Source: an uncultured Planctomycetales bacterium (GTDB taxonomy: Bacteria > Planctomycetota > Planctomycetia > Pirellulales > Thermoguttaceae). Taken from it: 64,000 nt of DNA. The notes below the pieces were generated by a model. The model saw nothing but the letters and a program-made list of their open reading frames with translations. It searched no databases and was not told the DNA's origin. The translations under genes were made by a program, and so were the position numbers. The number at the start of each line of letters is the position of its first letter. Positions within the stretch are counted from its first letter, which is position 1. This document shows, piece after piece, positions 17,253-25,067 of the stretch. The stretch covers positions 1 through 64,000 of the forward strand of contig CALARR010000032.1 of NCBI GenBank assembly GCA_937889015.1, in the 5' to 3' direction.

Positions 17253-17628
17253 GGCCCCCGCCGCGATTCGGATCATCCCGGCCGAACAGGCCACGATACT
17301 CTTCGGCCGGATACTTCTGGGCATTCTTGACCATCTTCCGCTCGATCGCGTCCGACACATCCAGCCCCAGTTGGTTGGCCATGGCCAACGCGTAACACAA
17401 CACATCGGCCAACTCCTCCCCCACGGCAGCCAGACGCTCCGGCTGTTCAGCCACCGCGCGCGACTGCTCGGCCGTCAGCCACTGGAAATGCTCCATCAAC
17501 TCGGCCGCCTCGATGGCCAGCGACATGGCCAGGTTCTTCGGGCTGTGAAACTGCTCCCACTGGCGCTCGGCGACAAAACGGCGCACCAATTCGCGCAATT
17601 GGGCCACGGAAGTCTGGGCGTCGGTCAT
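17245..17628 (-). CDS. MazG-like nucleotide pyrophosphohydrolase (RS21-C6/dCTPase type)
   Basis: The protein has 127 residues from the ATG of MTDAQTSV. This single-domain all-alpha NTP pyrophosphatase probably cleans non-canonical or excess (d)NTPs. The metal-binding pattern is visible as LAIEAAELMEHFQW (E-x-x-E) and VGEELADVLCYALAMAN (E-E-x-x-D), with a downstream K-x-x-K-N-x-x-KYP segment. EHFQW is characteristic of the dCTPP1/RS21-C6 branch. The C-terminus terminates inside repeat copy 3. The exact nucleotide preference is unknown. Confidence 0.88.
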   Translation of the reverse strand: MTDAQTSVAQLRELVRRFVAERQWEQFHSPKNLAMSLAIEAAELMEHFQWLTAEQSRAVAEQPERLAAVGEELADVLCYALAMANQLGLDVSDAIERKMVKNAQKYPAEEYRGLFGRDDPNRGGGQA

Positions 17629-17682
17629 GGCAGAACAGAGAACTGGGGGGACTGCGGTAAAACCCTGGTCGGATTCTGGCAC

Positions 17683-17768
17683 AAGAGCCTATCCCGGAAT
17701 CACCATAGCCACGTCGGGCGGCCCAACGGGATCGAGTTGCCGAAAGGTCCTGGGACCGGCTCCAAGAC
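17683..17768 (+). repeat. TIR element copy 4
   Basis: The ends are AAGAGCCTATCCCGGAATC and AGGTCCTGGGACCGGCTC; the core is GTCGGGCGGCCCAAC. It lies in the 354-bp region between the divergent MazG-like gene and galU. The rest of that region holds no gene; TATACT at 17896-17901 is a weak -10 candidate for galU. Confidence 0.8.
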
Positions 17769-17982
17769 TCATCATACCAACCGGCCGTCGGACACGGCAG
17801 CCAGGGGGGTGGCCAGACGGCAACCCTGACCCGGGCCGCGGCAGGGCAACTCCAAGCCCCAGCAAGGCCGCCTTCTCGCCATCAATTTGCGCACGTATAC
17901 TCTCGGTGAGGCTTACGGGGGGCCCGCGTGAGAGCTGTGCTTCACGCCTTGCTTCCCCCTTCATCCTTTGCCGGAGTCGCTC

Positions 17983-18882
17983 ATGAGCGTGGACATTGCC
18001 GTCGTGCCCGTGGCCGGTCGCGGAACCCGCCTCCTGCCCCTGACCAAGAGTCAGCCCAAGGAGATGCTGCCCGTGGGCCGCAAGCCCGTGGTGCAATACG
18101 TGGTCGAGGAACTGGCACGCTGCGGCATCGGCAAGCTGCTGTTCGTGACCGGTCCCGGCAAGACGGCCATTGAGAACCACTTCGACATCGACGCCGAGCT
18201 GATCGACAGCCTGCGTGAGAACGGCCGCGAAGAGCTGCTGGCCGAACTGGCCTTCGAGCGCGAGGACGTGGAGTACTTCTACACGCGCCAGCGGCGTCAA
18301 CTGGGCCTGGGCCATGCCGTGCTCTGTGCCCGGCCGGTCGTGGGGCAACAGTGCTTCCTGGTGGCCCTGGGCGATTCGATCATCGGCCTGAACGCCGAGT
18401 CGACCGTCGTGCGCACGATGATCGACGAGTTTGAGGCCCGGCAGGCGCAGGCCGTGGTGGCCTTTGAGGAAGTGCCCGCGGAGGACGTGGTGCATTATGG
18501 GATCGCCAAGCCGCGTGGCAAGGCCGGCGCGGTCTTCGAGTTGGACGACCTGGTAGAAAAGCCCGCCGTCAGCGAGGCCCCCAGCAACCTGGCCGTGGCC
18601 GCGCGCTACGTCTTCAGCCCGCAGATCTTCGACTGCCTCCAGCGCACCGCGCCCGGCAAGGGCGACGAAATCCAACTCACCGACGCCATCCGCATGCTGA
18701 TCCAGGAAGGGGGGCGAGTCTTGGGCGTCCGCCTCCCGGCCGGTGAGAATCGCTTCGACATCGGGAACTTCGAAAGCTACTTCCAGGCCTTTGCCGAGTT
18801 CGCCCTGGCCGATCCCAACTACGGCCCCGGCTTACGCCAATTCCTGACCGGACTGCTGAAGAGAACCGCCCCATGCGCCTGA
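17983..18882 (+). CDS. galU: UTP-glucose-1-phosphate uridylyltransferase (GalU-type)
   Basis: The protein has 299 residues and makes UDP-sugars from UTP and a sugar 1-phosphate in the cytoplasm. The nucleotide loop is PVAGRGTRLLPLTKSQPKEM, followed by 'RKPVVQYVVEELARCGI', 'LGLGHAVLCA' and 'VEKP', all typical of the bacterial GalU family. The length is normal. The ATG is preceded by CCGGAG at 6 bp; an in-frame TTG 15 bp upstream is less likely. The stop overlaps the start of a GHMP kinase by 10 bp, so the two are translationally coupled. That pairing suggests the substrate may be the kinase product rather than only glucose 1-phosphate. Confidence 0.92.
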   Translation: MSVDIAVVPVAGRGTRLLPLTKSQPKEMLPVGRKPVVQYVVEELARCGIGKLLFVTGPGKTAIENHFDIDAELIDSLRENGREELLAELAFEREDVEYFYTRQRRQLGLGHAVLCARPVVGQQCFLVALGDSIIGLNAESTVVRTMIDEFEARQAQAVVAFEEVPAEDVVHYGIAKPRGKAGAVFELDDLVEKPAVSEAPSNLAVAARYVFSPQIFDCLQRTAPGKGDEIQLTDAIRMLIQEGGRVLGVRLPAGENRFDIGNFESYFQAFAEFALADPNYGPGLRQFLTGLLKRTAPCA

Positions 18883-19904
18883 TCCGTCGCAAAGCCTTCG
18901 CTCGGGCGGGCCTGCTGGGCAATCCGTCCGACGGCTATTTCGGCAAGACGATCTCCATCATCGTCCGCAACTTCTGCGCCGAGGTCACGCTCTACGAGTG
19001 GGACCGCGTGGAAGTCGTCCCCAGCCAGGAAGACAAGAGCTACTTCCGTTCCGTGGACGAGCTGGCACGCGACGTCCGCCTGCACGGCTACTACGGCGGC
19101 ATCCGCCTGGTCAAGGCCACCATCAAGAAGTTCGTCGAGTTCTGTCACAAGCAGAACCTGCCGCTGCACGCGCAGAACTTTTCGATCCGCTACCAGTCGA
19201 ACATTCCTCGCCAGGTGGGCCTCGCCGGCTCCAGCGCAATCATCGTCGCCACGCTCCGCTGCCTGATGGAGTTCTACCAGATCGAGATCCCCTTGGAGGT
19301 CCAGCCCTCGCTGGTCCTCTCGGTGGAAACCGAGGAGTTGAACATCGCCGCCGGCTTGCAGGACCGCGTGATCCAGGTCCACGAAGGCCTGGTCTACATG
19401 GATTTCTCCCGCGAAAAGATGCACGAGTGCCAGGGGCTGACCTGCGGGGTATACGAGCGCCTGGACCCGGCCCTCCTCCCGCCGTTGTACCTGGCCTTCA
19501 GCGCCGACGTGAGCGAGCCCACCGAGGTCGTGCACAACGACCTCCGCAGCCGCTGGCGCCAGGGCGAGCCGGCCGTGGTCGAGGCCATGACGCAATTCGC
19601 GCGCATCGCCCAGCGCGGCCGCCAGGCCCTGCTCGACGGCGACTACCCCCTGCTCGGCCAGCTCATGGACGACAACTTCGATCTGCGGCGCTCGATCTGC
19701 CGCATCGCGCGCGATCAATTGCGCATGATCGACGTGGCGCGCGCCTGCGGTGCCCGCGCCAAGTTCGCCGGCTCCGGCGGGGCCATTCTCGGTTCCTATC
19801 CCGACGCGCAAACCTTCGCGCGCTTGGAAACCGAACTGGGCCAAATCGGCTGCCGCGTCATTCGACCGCAGATCACTGCTGACCGCGCGCCAAACGGCAG
19901 ATGA
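18873..19904 (+). CDS. GHMP-family sugar kinase, glucuronokinase-like
   Basis: This is a 343-residue GHMP kinase. The ATP loop is IPRQVGLAGSSAIIVATLR, the third GHMP motif is AKFAGSGGAILGSYP, and the N-terminus AGLLGNPSDGYFGKTIS is typical of sugar-1-kinases of the glucuronokinase/L-arabinokinase group. The probable reaction is phosphorylation of a sugar at C1. The ATG lies inside the 3' end of galU (10-bp overlap). Kinase plus uridylyltransferase would convert a free sugar, such as glucuronate or galactose, to its UDP form, a salvage pathway known with separate enzymes in plants. The sugar cannot be named from the sequence alone. Confidence 0.8.
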   Translation: MRLIRRKAFARAGLLGNPSDGYFGKTISIIVRNFCAEVTLYEWDRVEVVPSQEDKSYFRSVDELARDVRLHGYYGGIRLVKATIKKFVEFCHKQNLPLHAQNFSIRYQSNIPRQVGLAGSSAIIVATLRCLMEFYQIEIPLEVQPSLVLSVETEELNIAAGLQDRVIQVHEGLVYMDFSREKMHECQGLTCGVYERLDPALLPPLYLAFSADVSEPTEVVHNDLRSRWRQGEPAVVEAMTQFARIAQRGRQALLDGDYPLLGQLMDDNFDLRRSICRIARDQLRMIDVARACGARAKFAGSGGAILGSYPDAQTFARLETELGQIGCRVIRPQITADRAPNGR

Positions 19905-19954
19905 CCCGGGCGAAGTCCGTGTCACTGCGGAACTGCAATTGGAGGTCGGCCGCT

Positions 19955-20515
19955 ATGCAGAGGAACATCAATTGCGCTCAATGGTTCATTTGTGCCGTCG
20001 CATTCGTCAGTCTCTTTACCTTCGCATGGCGCAAGTATGACGAGTGGCGAGACTACCGGTGGTATGAAGATCGTATTGACTCGTTTGGCAAAGACACCGT
20101 CCAGCCTCTTGATGTGCCGCGCGAAAGGATCGTCACGACAGCCAACCTCTCAGGGCGATGGCTGTTGCATGGTCACAGATCCGGCAGCGCGCGCATGACC
20201 TTCGAGCCAATGGAATCGGGCAATGCTTCTGAGTATCGAGTGGCCTTCGACACCCATGCGTGCACGAGTAACTACAGTGCGGACCGCACTGCCCATTTCC
20301 TGGACGGTAACGTGTTCCTGAACAGGCCGGTGGCGGATTCACGCGGCTTCGCCTATCAGACGTTGTGCTGCGTTCATGTCGGAAGAACAAAGGTGCTGGT
20401 TCCCACGGCGCGCACAGAGGCCACACAGGGACTTCTGGAAGCCATCCGTCGAGCAGAAGACGACAACGAGTGGCGCGTCCTCGAGTCGCTGGTCTACGTT
20501 TACGAAGGACCGTGA
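19955..20515 (+). CDS. Single-pass membrane protein, function unknown
   Basis: The protein has 186 residues from the ATG preceded by GGAGG about 10 bp upstream; an earlier in-frame ATG that overlaps the kinase stop is a less likely start. One N-terminal membrane helix (CAQWFICAVAFVSLFTFAW) is followed by a predicted beta-rich outer domain with 'NLSGRWLLHGHRSGSARMTFEP', resembling small lipocalin-like or substrate-evaluating folds. Composition is less GC-rich than the galU-kinase pair upstream. The family is not recognised, and no domain can be named. Confidence 0.6.
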   Translation: MQRNINCAQWFICAVAFVSLFTFAWRKYDEWRDYRWYEDRIDSFGKDTVQPLDVPRERIVTTANLSGRWLLHGHRSGSARMTFEPMESGNASEYRVAFDTHACTSNYSADRTAHFLDGNVFLNRPVADSRGFAYQTLCCVHVGRTKVLVPTARTEATQGLLEAIRRAEDDNEWRVLESLVYVYEGP

Positions 20516-20578
20516 CGGTCGAGAATACGTGGGAGCCACAGACTAGGCCACCTGCGCCTGCCGGCGCGATGAAAGTCG

Positions 20579-21529
20579 CTACGCCCCCGTGCGGCAGTCC
20601 TCCAGATACCGGCGTGCCCGGTTGATCTCCTCCGTGACCGCGGCGGTCGTGTCCAGAATCGGCACGCCGCGCGGCACGGGATGCATGAAGATCTCCGTCC
20701 AGCCGGCGTAGCGGATCTCGGCCAGCGCGGCCAACAGCGGCCGGAAATCCAGCGGCCCCCGCCCTGGCATCTGCAGCAGTTCCTGCTCCTTGGGCAACTT
20801 CTGCTGGCACCCCATGCCGTGCTGCCAGGCGTAGAACATGGCGATCCGCTCGCCCAACGCGCGAATCAGGTCGCTCAGCAACTTCTCCTCCTGCGGCAGA
20901 TGATACGGCGCAAAGGCGATCGCCAGGTGCCGCGACGGACACAACTCGACCAGCCACTTCATCGAGTCGGGCAACTCAATCAAATTGTTGGCGTGGTTCT
21001 CGATGGCGATCGTCACGCCCGTCTGCGCCGCGACCTCCAGGTGCGGCTTCATCCGCTCCACGAACGCGCGCACCGCCTCTTTCAGTTCCGCGCCCTTCAG
21101 GCCCTTGGGACCGCTGCCGCCGGTGACGATCGTCCCGCAGCCAAACCGCTGGGCCAGGCGCATCTCTTCTTGCAGGCCGAAGGGCCCCAGCTTGTATTGC
21201 GTGATGCAGCCCAACCGCACGCCGTGCCGCTGCAACAACGCGGCAAACGCCGCCTCCCCCATCTCATCAAGCTGCTCGCGCTGGTTGCCGTGCACCTTGG
21301 GCCAGATGTCGATCGCCGCGGCCCCGACCTTGGGCGCCTCGGGCACAATCTCCCGCACGTCGCCGCAGCCGTACAGGCACGATCCCAGGATATAGCGGAA
21401 CTGCAGGCCCTGCGCCGCCGGAGCCGCCGCCTCGACCCCATGTCCCACCAGCCACGGAAGGACCACAGCCCCCTGCGCCGCACGCAAGAACCGCCGCCGA
21501 TCCATAGCGGGGACAAGATTGGGAGTCAT
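20579..21529 (-). CDS. Exported sugar phosphate isomerase/epimerase-like TIM barrel
   Basis: The protein has 316 residues with a Tat-like signal (MDRRRFLRAAQGAVVLPWLVG); the start is either the first ATG or the one at residue 9. The AP-endonuclease-2/xylose-isomerase-like barrel shows 'AAIDIWPKVHGNQREQL', 'VTIAIENHANNLIEL' (metal-binding Glu/His), 'HLAIAFAPYHL' and 'YAGWTEIFMHP'. Such proteins in planctomycetes isomerise or epimerise cyclitols or ketosugars, often with Gfo/Idh/MocA partners. No partner gene is adjacent here, so the substrate is unknown. It converges on nothing obvious and ends 63 bp past the membrane-protein gene. Confidence 0.82.
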   Translation of the reverse strand: MTPNLVPAMDRRRFLRAAQGAVVLPWLVGHGVEAAAPAAQGLQFRYILGSCLYGCGDVREIVPEAPKVGAAAIDIWPKVHGNQREQLDEMGEAAFAALLQRHGVRLGCITQYKLGPFGLQEEMRLAQRFGCGTIVTGGSGPKGLKGAELKEAVRAFVERMKPHLEVAAQTGVTIAIENHANNLIELPDSMKWLVELCPSRHLAIAFAPYHLPQEEKLLSDLIRALGERIAMFYAWQHGMGCQQKLPKEQELLQMPGRGPLDFRPLLAALAEIRYAGWTEIFMHPVPRGVPILDTTAAVTEEINRARRYLEDCRTGA

Positions 21530-21571
21530 AGCGAAATCAATCCCTGGAGACCACGTATCCCCAACAATTCT

Positions 21572-22465
21572 TCAGTAAGTCAGCAACAATCGGTCTGCGA
21601 CAACTTCCTCTTCGAGCGTCTGCCCATTCATCTGGAAGCGACGGAGCATCGAACGCCCACAGTTCACGAGTGCTTCGCGTTCGAACAAGCCCTTGGGAAT
21701 CGGCACATTGCAGAGCAGGTCCCCTGACTTCTTGCTCCCATCGATGCTCAGGGCAACATGAACTCCACGGTGTTTGCACCGCGCGATGGCTTCAAAGAGC
21801 CGTTCCAGACCAAAGGCCTGTGCGCCATACAGAATTCTCTGCGTGAAACTGTAGGGTGGATCACAGTAGACAACGCTCCCTTTCTGGGCACGATTCATGG
21901 ATTCCTCAAAATCCAAGACGACAAATGTCGTGCCTGCCACTCTCTTGCACCATTCATCCACACGCTTCGCAAAACTGTCGGGGTGGATGGGGGCGTGCAC
22001 GCCACACGGAGTAGACATATAACCGTCTGCTTGTCGAAAACGAACCACACCCCCGTAGCAGGAGCGGCACAGAAAGAGCAAGTCAGCCCCGTTCGGTGAG
22101 GCATTGTAGCTGGCCTTCACGTTCTCGTAAGCATCGACCTTCCCACGCCTCTTGATGGTCTGCCAGCGAGCCGTATACCAGGACTTCAATTGTTCTGGCG
22201 ATTCTCGCAAGGTCGCCCAGATTTCCATCAGAGGACGAAAGACGTCCGAAGCAAAGGCCTTCTTGGGAGCAAGGGTTCCCAAGACCGCCCCACTTCCCAG
22301 GAAGGGCTCGTAGTAGACGTCGAATCTCGCGGGAAAATACGAGATGATCTCGTGCGCAAAACGCTGTTTGTTCCCAATCCATTTCAGCAACTGAAGCCTG
22401 AATGGCCGCACGTTGGGCGTCGCCACCTGCTCGAACAAGAGATGCTGTCGCTCCATGCCAGGCAT
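21572..22465 (-). CDS. DNA adenine-N6 methyltransferase of type II RM system (D12 class)
   Basis: The protein has about 297 residues from ATG (an upstream TTG is also in frame; ATG at 22456 is another option). It is a D12/Dam-class DNA methyltransferase: RPFRLQLLKWIGNKQRFAHEI near the N-terminus, SAM motif YYEPFLGSGAVLGTL, and catalytic VYCDPPYSFTQRILYG (DPPY, motif IV). Order (motif I, target domain, motif IV) is the alpha class that methylates adenine. It is divergent from a controller gene and a nuclease, so it is the protective half of an RM system. The recognition site cannot be read from sequence. GC content is lower than that of flanking genes. Confidence 0.92.
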   Translation of the reverse strand: MPGMERQHLLFEQVATPNVRPFRLQLLKWIGNKQRFAHEIISYFPARFDVYYEPFLGSGAVLGTLAPKKAFASDVFRPLMEIWATLRESPEQLKSWYTARWQTIKRRGKVDAYENVKASYNASPNGADLLFLCRSCYGGVVRFRQADGYMSTPCGVHAPIHPDSFAKRVDEWCKRVAGTTFVVLDFEESMNRAQKGSVVYCDPPYSFTQRILYGAQAFGLERLFEAIARCKHRGVHVALSIDGSKKSGDLLCNVPIPKGLFEREALVNCGRSMLRRFQMNGQTLEEEVVADRLLLTY

Positions 22466-22530
22466 TTCACTCAAACCGCGATTACGTCAAAGCCACTGGC
22501 AACTCGCTGCGGAGGCTCTGTGCTCACACT

Positions 22531-22573
22531 CAGGATATCCGATTTTGGGATATTCGTCAAGCAACAGTATAGT
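22531..22573. promoter_or_regulatory. Overlapping divergent RM promoters with two GGATAT operator boxes
   Basis: Rightward: TTGGGA (22545-22550), 17-bp spacer, TATAGT (22568-22573); the transcript would start at or beside the controller ATG at 22580. Leftward on the minus strand: TTGACG (22560-22555), 17-bp spacer, TATCCT (22537-22532), facing the methylase. Boxes GGATATCC (22533-22540) and GGATATTC (22548-22555), 15 bp apart, cover the leftward -10 and flank the rightward -35. This is the expected place for a controller-protein operator. Confidence 0.7.
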
Positions 22574-22579
22574 GCTCGC

Positions 22580-22822
22580 ATGTCCATGCACCATTCTCCG
22601 AACTCCGAAACGCGCCTGCAAGCCCTCTTGAGAGACTTGCGCACGGAAGCGGGGCTTCGCCAGACAGACTTGGCCGAACGTCTTGGCTTGCCGCAGTCAT
22701 TCGTCAGCAAGTACGAATCCGGCGAAAGGCGGTTGGACATCTTGGAGGTCCGACAGGTTTGCCTGGTCCTCGGTATCCCTCTTGTAGAATTTGTCCAGCG
22801 TTTGGAAGAAACTTTGACATGA
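22580..22822 (+). CDS. RM controller protein, XRE-type HTH
   Basis: The protein has 80 residues and is all helical, the size of C proteins of type II RM systems. The helix-turn-helix reads RTEAGLRQTDLAERLGLPQS then FVSKYESGERRLDILEV. The predicted TATAGT -10 ends 6 bp before the ATG and there is no Shine-Dalgarno, so the mRNA is probably leaderless, as known for several C genes. The stop overlaps the nuclease start (ATGA), giving coupled translation. Expected behaviour is autoactivation and delayed nuclease expression, with repression of the methylase at the shared operator. This is inferred from layout. Confidence 0.88.
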   Translation: MSMHHSPNSETRLQALLRDLRTEAGLRQTDLAERLGLPQSFVSKYESGERRLDILEVRQVCLVLGIPLVEFVQRLEETLT

Positions 22823-23688
22823 AACCGGATCCGCGTTTCGTGGAACAGCCCAAGACCTTCTGGGCGAACGTGCGCACGATAGGCGAACAGGTTGGCTACA
22901 CCGTCCGCGGCGAGGGCGTGATTCGAGTCCCGACACTTCCTGAGATGGTCGCCGCACTGGAGAGTATTAACCTCAGCGGTCGGCACTTGGTAGACGTCCG
23001 CGGAAAGCCAACTGCCCTTGGACAACGGCTACTGGACTACTATCACTTTCGTGCTGACGTTCTGAACAGCTTCGTTGAACCGCGGTTGATGGACGCCAAT
23101 CGCGCGCGAAGTGAGTTTCGAAGACTGTTACCGACCCATCAGAAGCGATGCCCCCTGCCATACAACAAGCAGAAGGGAAAGAAGAAGGCACATGCGTTTC
23201 TCACGTGCATCATCAACATGCTCATCGAGGCCCATTCCGCAGATCATGGCTGCGACTATGATCCCCGAACGCTAACGACTGTCACCAGAAACGGCACCCC
23301 CCTTCGAACGCTGGCCCGTCGAATCGACGGTGCATTCCCGTCGACCATGAATCCGATCGCAGTCTGGGAAATCAAGGAGTACTACTACACCACGACCTTC
23401 GGCAGTCGTGTGGCAGATGGCGTGTACGAGTCTCTTCTGGATGGAATGGAGTTGGAGGACATTCGGCAGCATGAAGGAATTCATGTGAAGCATTACCTGT
23501 TTGTCGACGCGCATTACACATGGTGGGAATGCGGGAAGTCTTATCTCTGCCGAATCGTCGACATGCTCCACATGGGCTACGTGGACGAGGTGCTGTTCGG
23601 CTACGAAGTCGTTGAGGAGTTGCCACGAATCGTCAGGGAATGGAACGCAGCCGCCCAACAACGGGAGACAACCGAGAAGAAGACCTGA
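22819..23688 (+). CDS. Putative type II restriction endonuclease, PD-(D/E)XK
   Basis: The protein has 289 residues and its ATG overlaps the controller stop. A PD-(D/E)XK-type active site is visible as RRIDGAFPS (Asp170) followed after 13 residues by AVWEIKEYYY (Glu184-x-Lys186), with an upstream helix containing Glu137 (INMLIEAHS). Flanking text (LLPTHQKRCPLPYNKQKGKK; TFGSRVADGVYESLLDGM) looks like DNA-contacting or dimer segments. Its position downstream of a C gene and opposite a methylase is the main functional evidence. I do not recognise a named enzyme or recognition sequence. GC content is lower than the surrounding chromosome. Confidence 0.82.
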   Translation: MKPDPRFVEQPKTFWANVRTIGEQVGYTVRGEGVIRVPTLPEMVAALESINLSGRHLVDVRGKPTALGQRLLDYYHFRADVLNSFVEPRLMDANRARSEFRRLLPTHQKRCPLPYNKQKGKKKAHAFLTCIINMLIEAHSADHGCDYDPRTLTTVTRNGTPLRTLARRIDGAFPSTMNPIAVWEIKEYYYTTTFGSRVADGVYESLLDGMELEDIRQHEGIHVKHYLFVDAHYTWWECGKSYLCRIVDMLHMGYVDEVLFGYEVVEELPRIVREWNAAAQQRETTEKKT

Positions 23689-23707
23689 GTTGCCCAAGTA
23701 ATGAGCC

Positions 23708-24736
23708 TCAACCCGGTGTCGGATATTTGCCATACTGCCGCACGGCGTCGAGCATCGCCCGGAAGTTCGCCGGCTTCACTCCCCGGTGGATCGTGTTGCT
23801 GGAAGACAGGATCAGCCCGCCGCCCGGTCCGCCGCCACGCAAACACTGCCGCACCTCGGCCACCACGTCCTCCGGCGTGCCGCTGCACAGGGCCCCCGTG
23901 CAGTCCACATTGCCCTTCAGGCAAATCCGCTGCCCGTACTTGGCCTTCATCTGCCCCAAAGTGTAGCCGGCCGCCGGATCGATCGGGTCCAGGCAGTCGA
24001 TGCCGCAGTCGATCCAGAAGTCGACCACCGCGTCCACGTTCCCGTCGCAGTGCTTGATGCACAAGTAACCCAACTCCTTGTATCCCTGGATCACCTGCCG
24101 GAACAGGGGCGCGATCCGATCGAAATAGGTCGCCGGACGCATCAGCAACCCCGTGGCATTGGCCACGTCGTCGGTGGTAGCCACAATCTGCAGCCCAAAC
24201 CGCCGCCGAGCCACCGCCGCCAAGGCCCGGTTGTAGTCCACCACGCGCGCCAACAGGTCGCCAAAGGCCTCGGGCTCCAACAGCAGACCCATCAGGGCCC
24301 CCTCGTACCCCAGCAGGTCGCGCATATCGGAAAAGCCATCGCGCAGGTTCAGCACCAGGGCCCTCTGATCGCCGAACCGCTTCAACGTCTTTTCCACGCT
24401 CGCCCAGCGGTGCCCCGCCTCCGGATCCGGAAACCGGTAGTCTCCGTGCTGCGTGATGTCGCTGATCGGGCTGGCCAGCAAGGCCGGCAGGCAGTCGCCC
24501 GTCAACTGCCGGCGGATCTGCCATTCGTCGACCAGCGTCTTCTCGTCAAGCTGCTCTTTGCGGTAGTCGGGGCGCACGTTGATCGCGTCCAGGTCCAGAC
24601 GCTCCACGATATCCCAGGGATCGTCGCTGCCCACCAGGGCCCGGCCCACCGCGGCATCCACAAACCACTCGAAGACGGGGACCGTGTCCGGCATGCCGCG
24701 CTGCAGGGCCGACAGAATCCGCTCTTTTCCGGTCAT
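23708..24736 (-). CDS. Uroporphyrinogen-decarboxylase-fold protein, probable methyltransferase
   Basis: The protein has 342 residues from the ATG of MTGKERILSALQRGMPDTVPV; this opening is the signature of the UroD/MtaA-type superfamily. The chain is a TIM barrel with 'YLCIKHCDGNVDAVVDFWIDCGIDCLDPIDP' and 'LKGNVDCTGALCSGTPEDVV'. His/Cys residues in IKHCDG and CSG could bind zinc, as in corrinoid-linked methyltransferases. It lacks the arginine-rich N-terminus of true HemE. It probably demethylates a small methylated compound or serves an unknown catabolic step. No corrinoid protein gene is nearby. Confidence 0.8.
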   Translation of the reverse strand: MTGKERILSALQRGMPDTVPVFEWFVDAAVGRALVGSDDPWDIVERLDLDAINVRPDYRKEQLDEKTLVDEWQIRRQLTGDCLPALLASPISDITQHGDYRFPDPEAGHRWASVEKTLKRFGDQRALVLNLRDGFSDMRDLLGYEGALMGLLLEPEAFGDLLARVVDYNRALAAVARRRFGLQIVATTDDVANATGLLMRPATYFDRIAPLFRQVIQGYKELGYLCIKHCDGNVDAVVDFWIDCGIDCLDPIDPAAGYTLGQMKAKYGQRICLKGNVDCTGALCSGTPEDVVAEVRQCLRGGGPGGGLILSSSNTIHRGVKPANFRAMLDAVRQYGKYPTPG

Positions 24737-25067
24737 GTCCAACAGCCCTCTCCGACCCGTGACTGCATCTCACGTGGGGAAACCAATAACCTCGCCCAGA
24801 CCGCTGGAATTCTTGGCAGCGACCCGACAGGTGTGCCACCGGCAGCCGCCGCCAGCAGTATGACCTAGTCCCGCCCCCACTTCAACCGCGCCCGGCAGTC
24901 CGGCCCGGCGGCGCGCCCCAGCCGCCCGGTTTCGTCTGGCCGCAGAACCGCGGTTCGGTCTATACTTGGAGCAGACAGTCTGGGCTCCCCGCACGCAGGA
25001 CGGCGACGGCTGCAACGAGTCAATGGGGGCCGCAAGTCGTCTGCAGGCATGGAGGGAAGGCACCTGT
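24737..25067. other. Divergent intergenic region with palindrome and -10-like box
   Basis: No gene. A perfect 12-bp palindrome GAACCGCGGTTC (24945-24956) sits just before TATACT (24961-24966), possibly an operator and -10 for the M28 peptidase gene. No good -35 is visible. Confidence 0.4.

Noticed and set aside
22466..22474. TTG start for the methylase
   Set aside because: Two ATG codons follow within 18 bp, so a TTG start is less likely.
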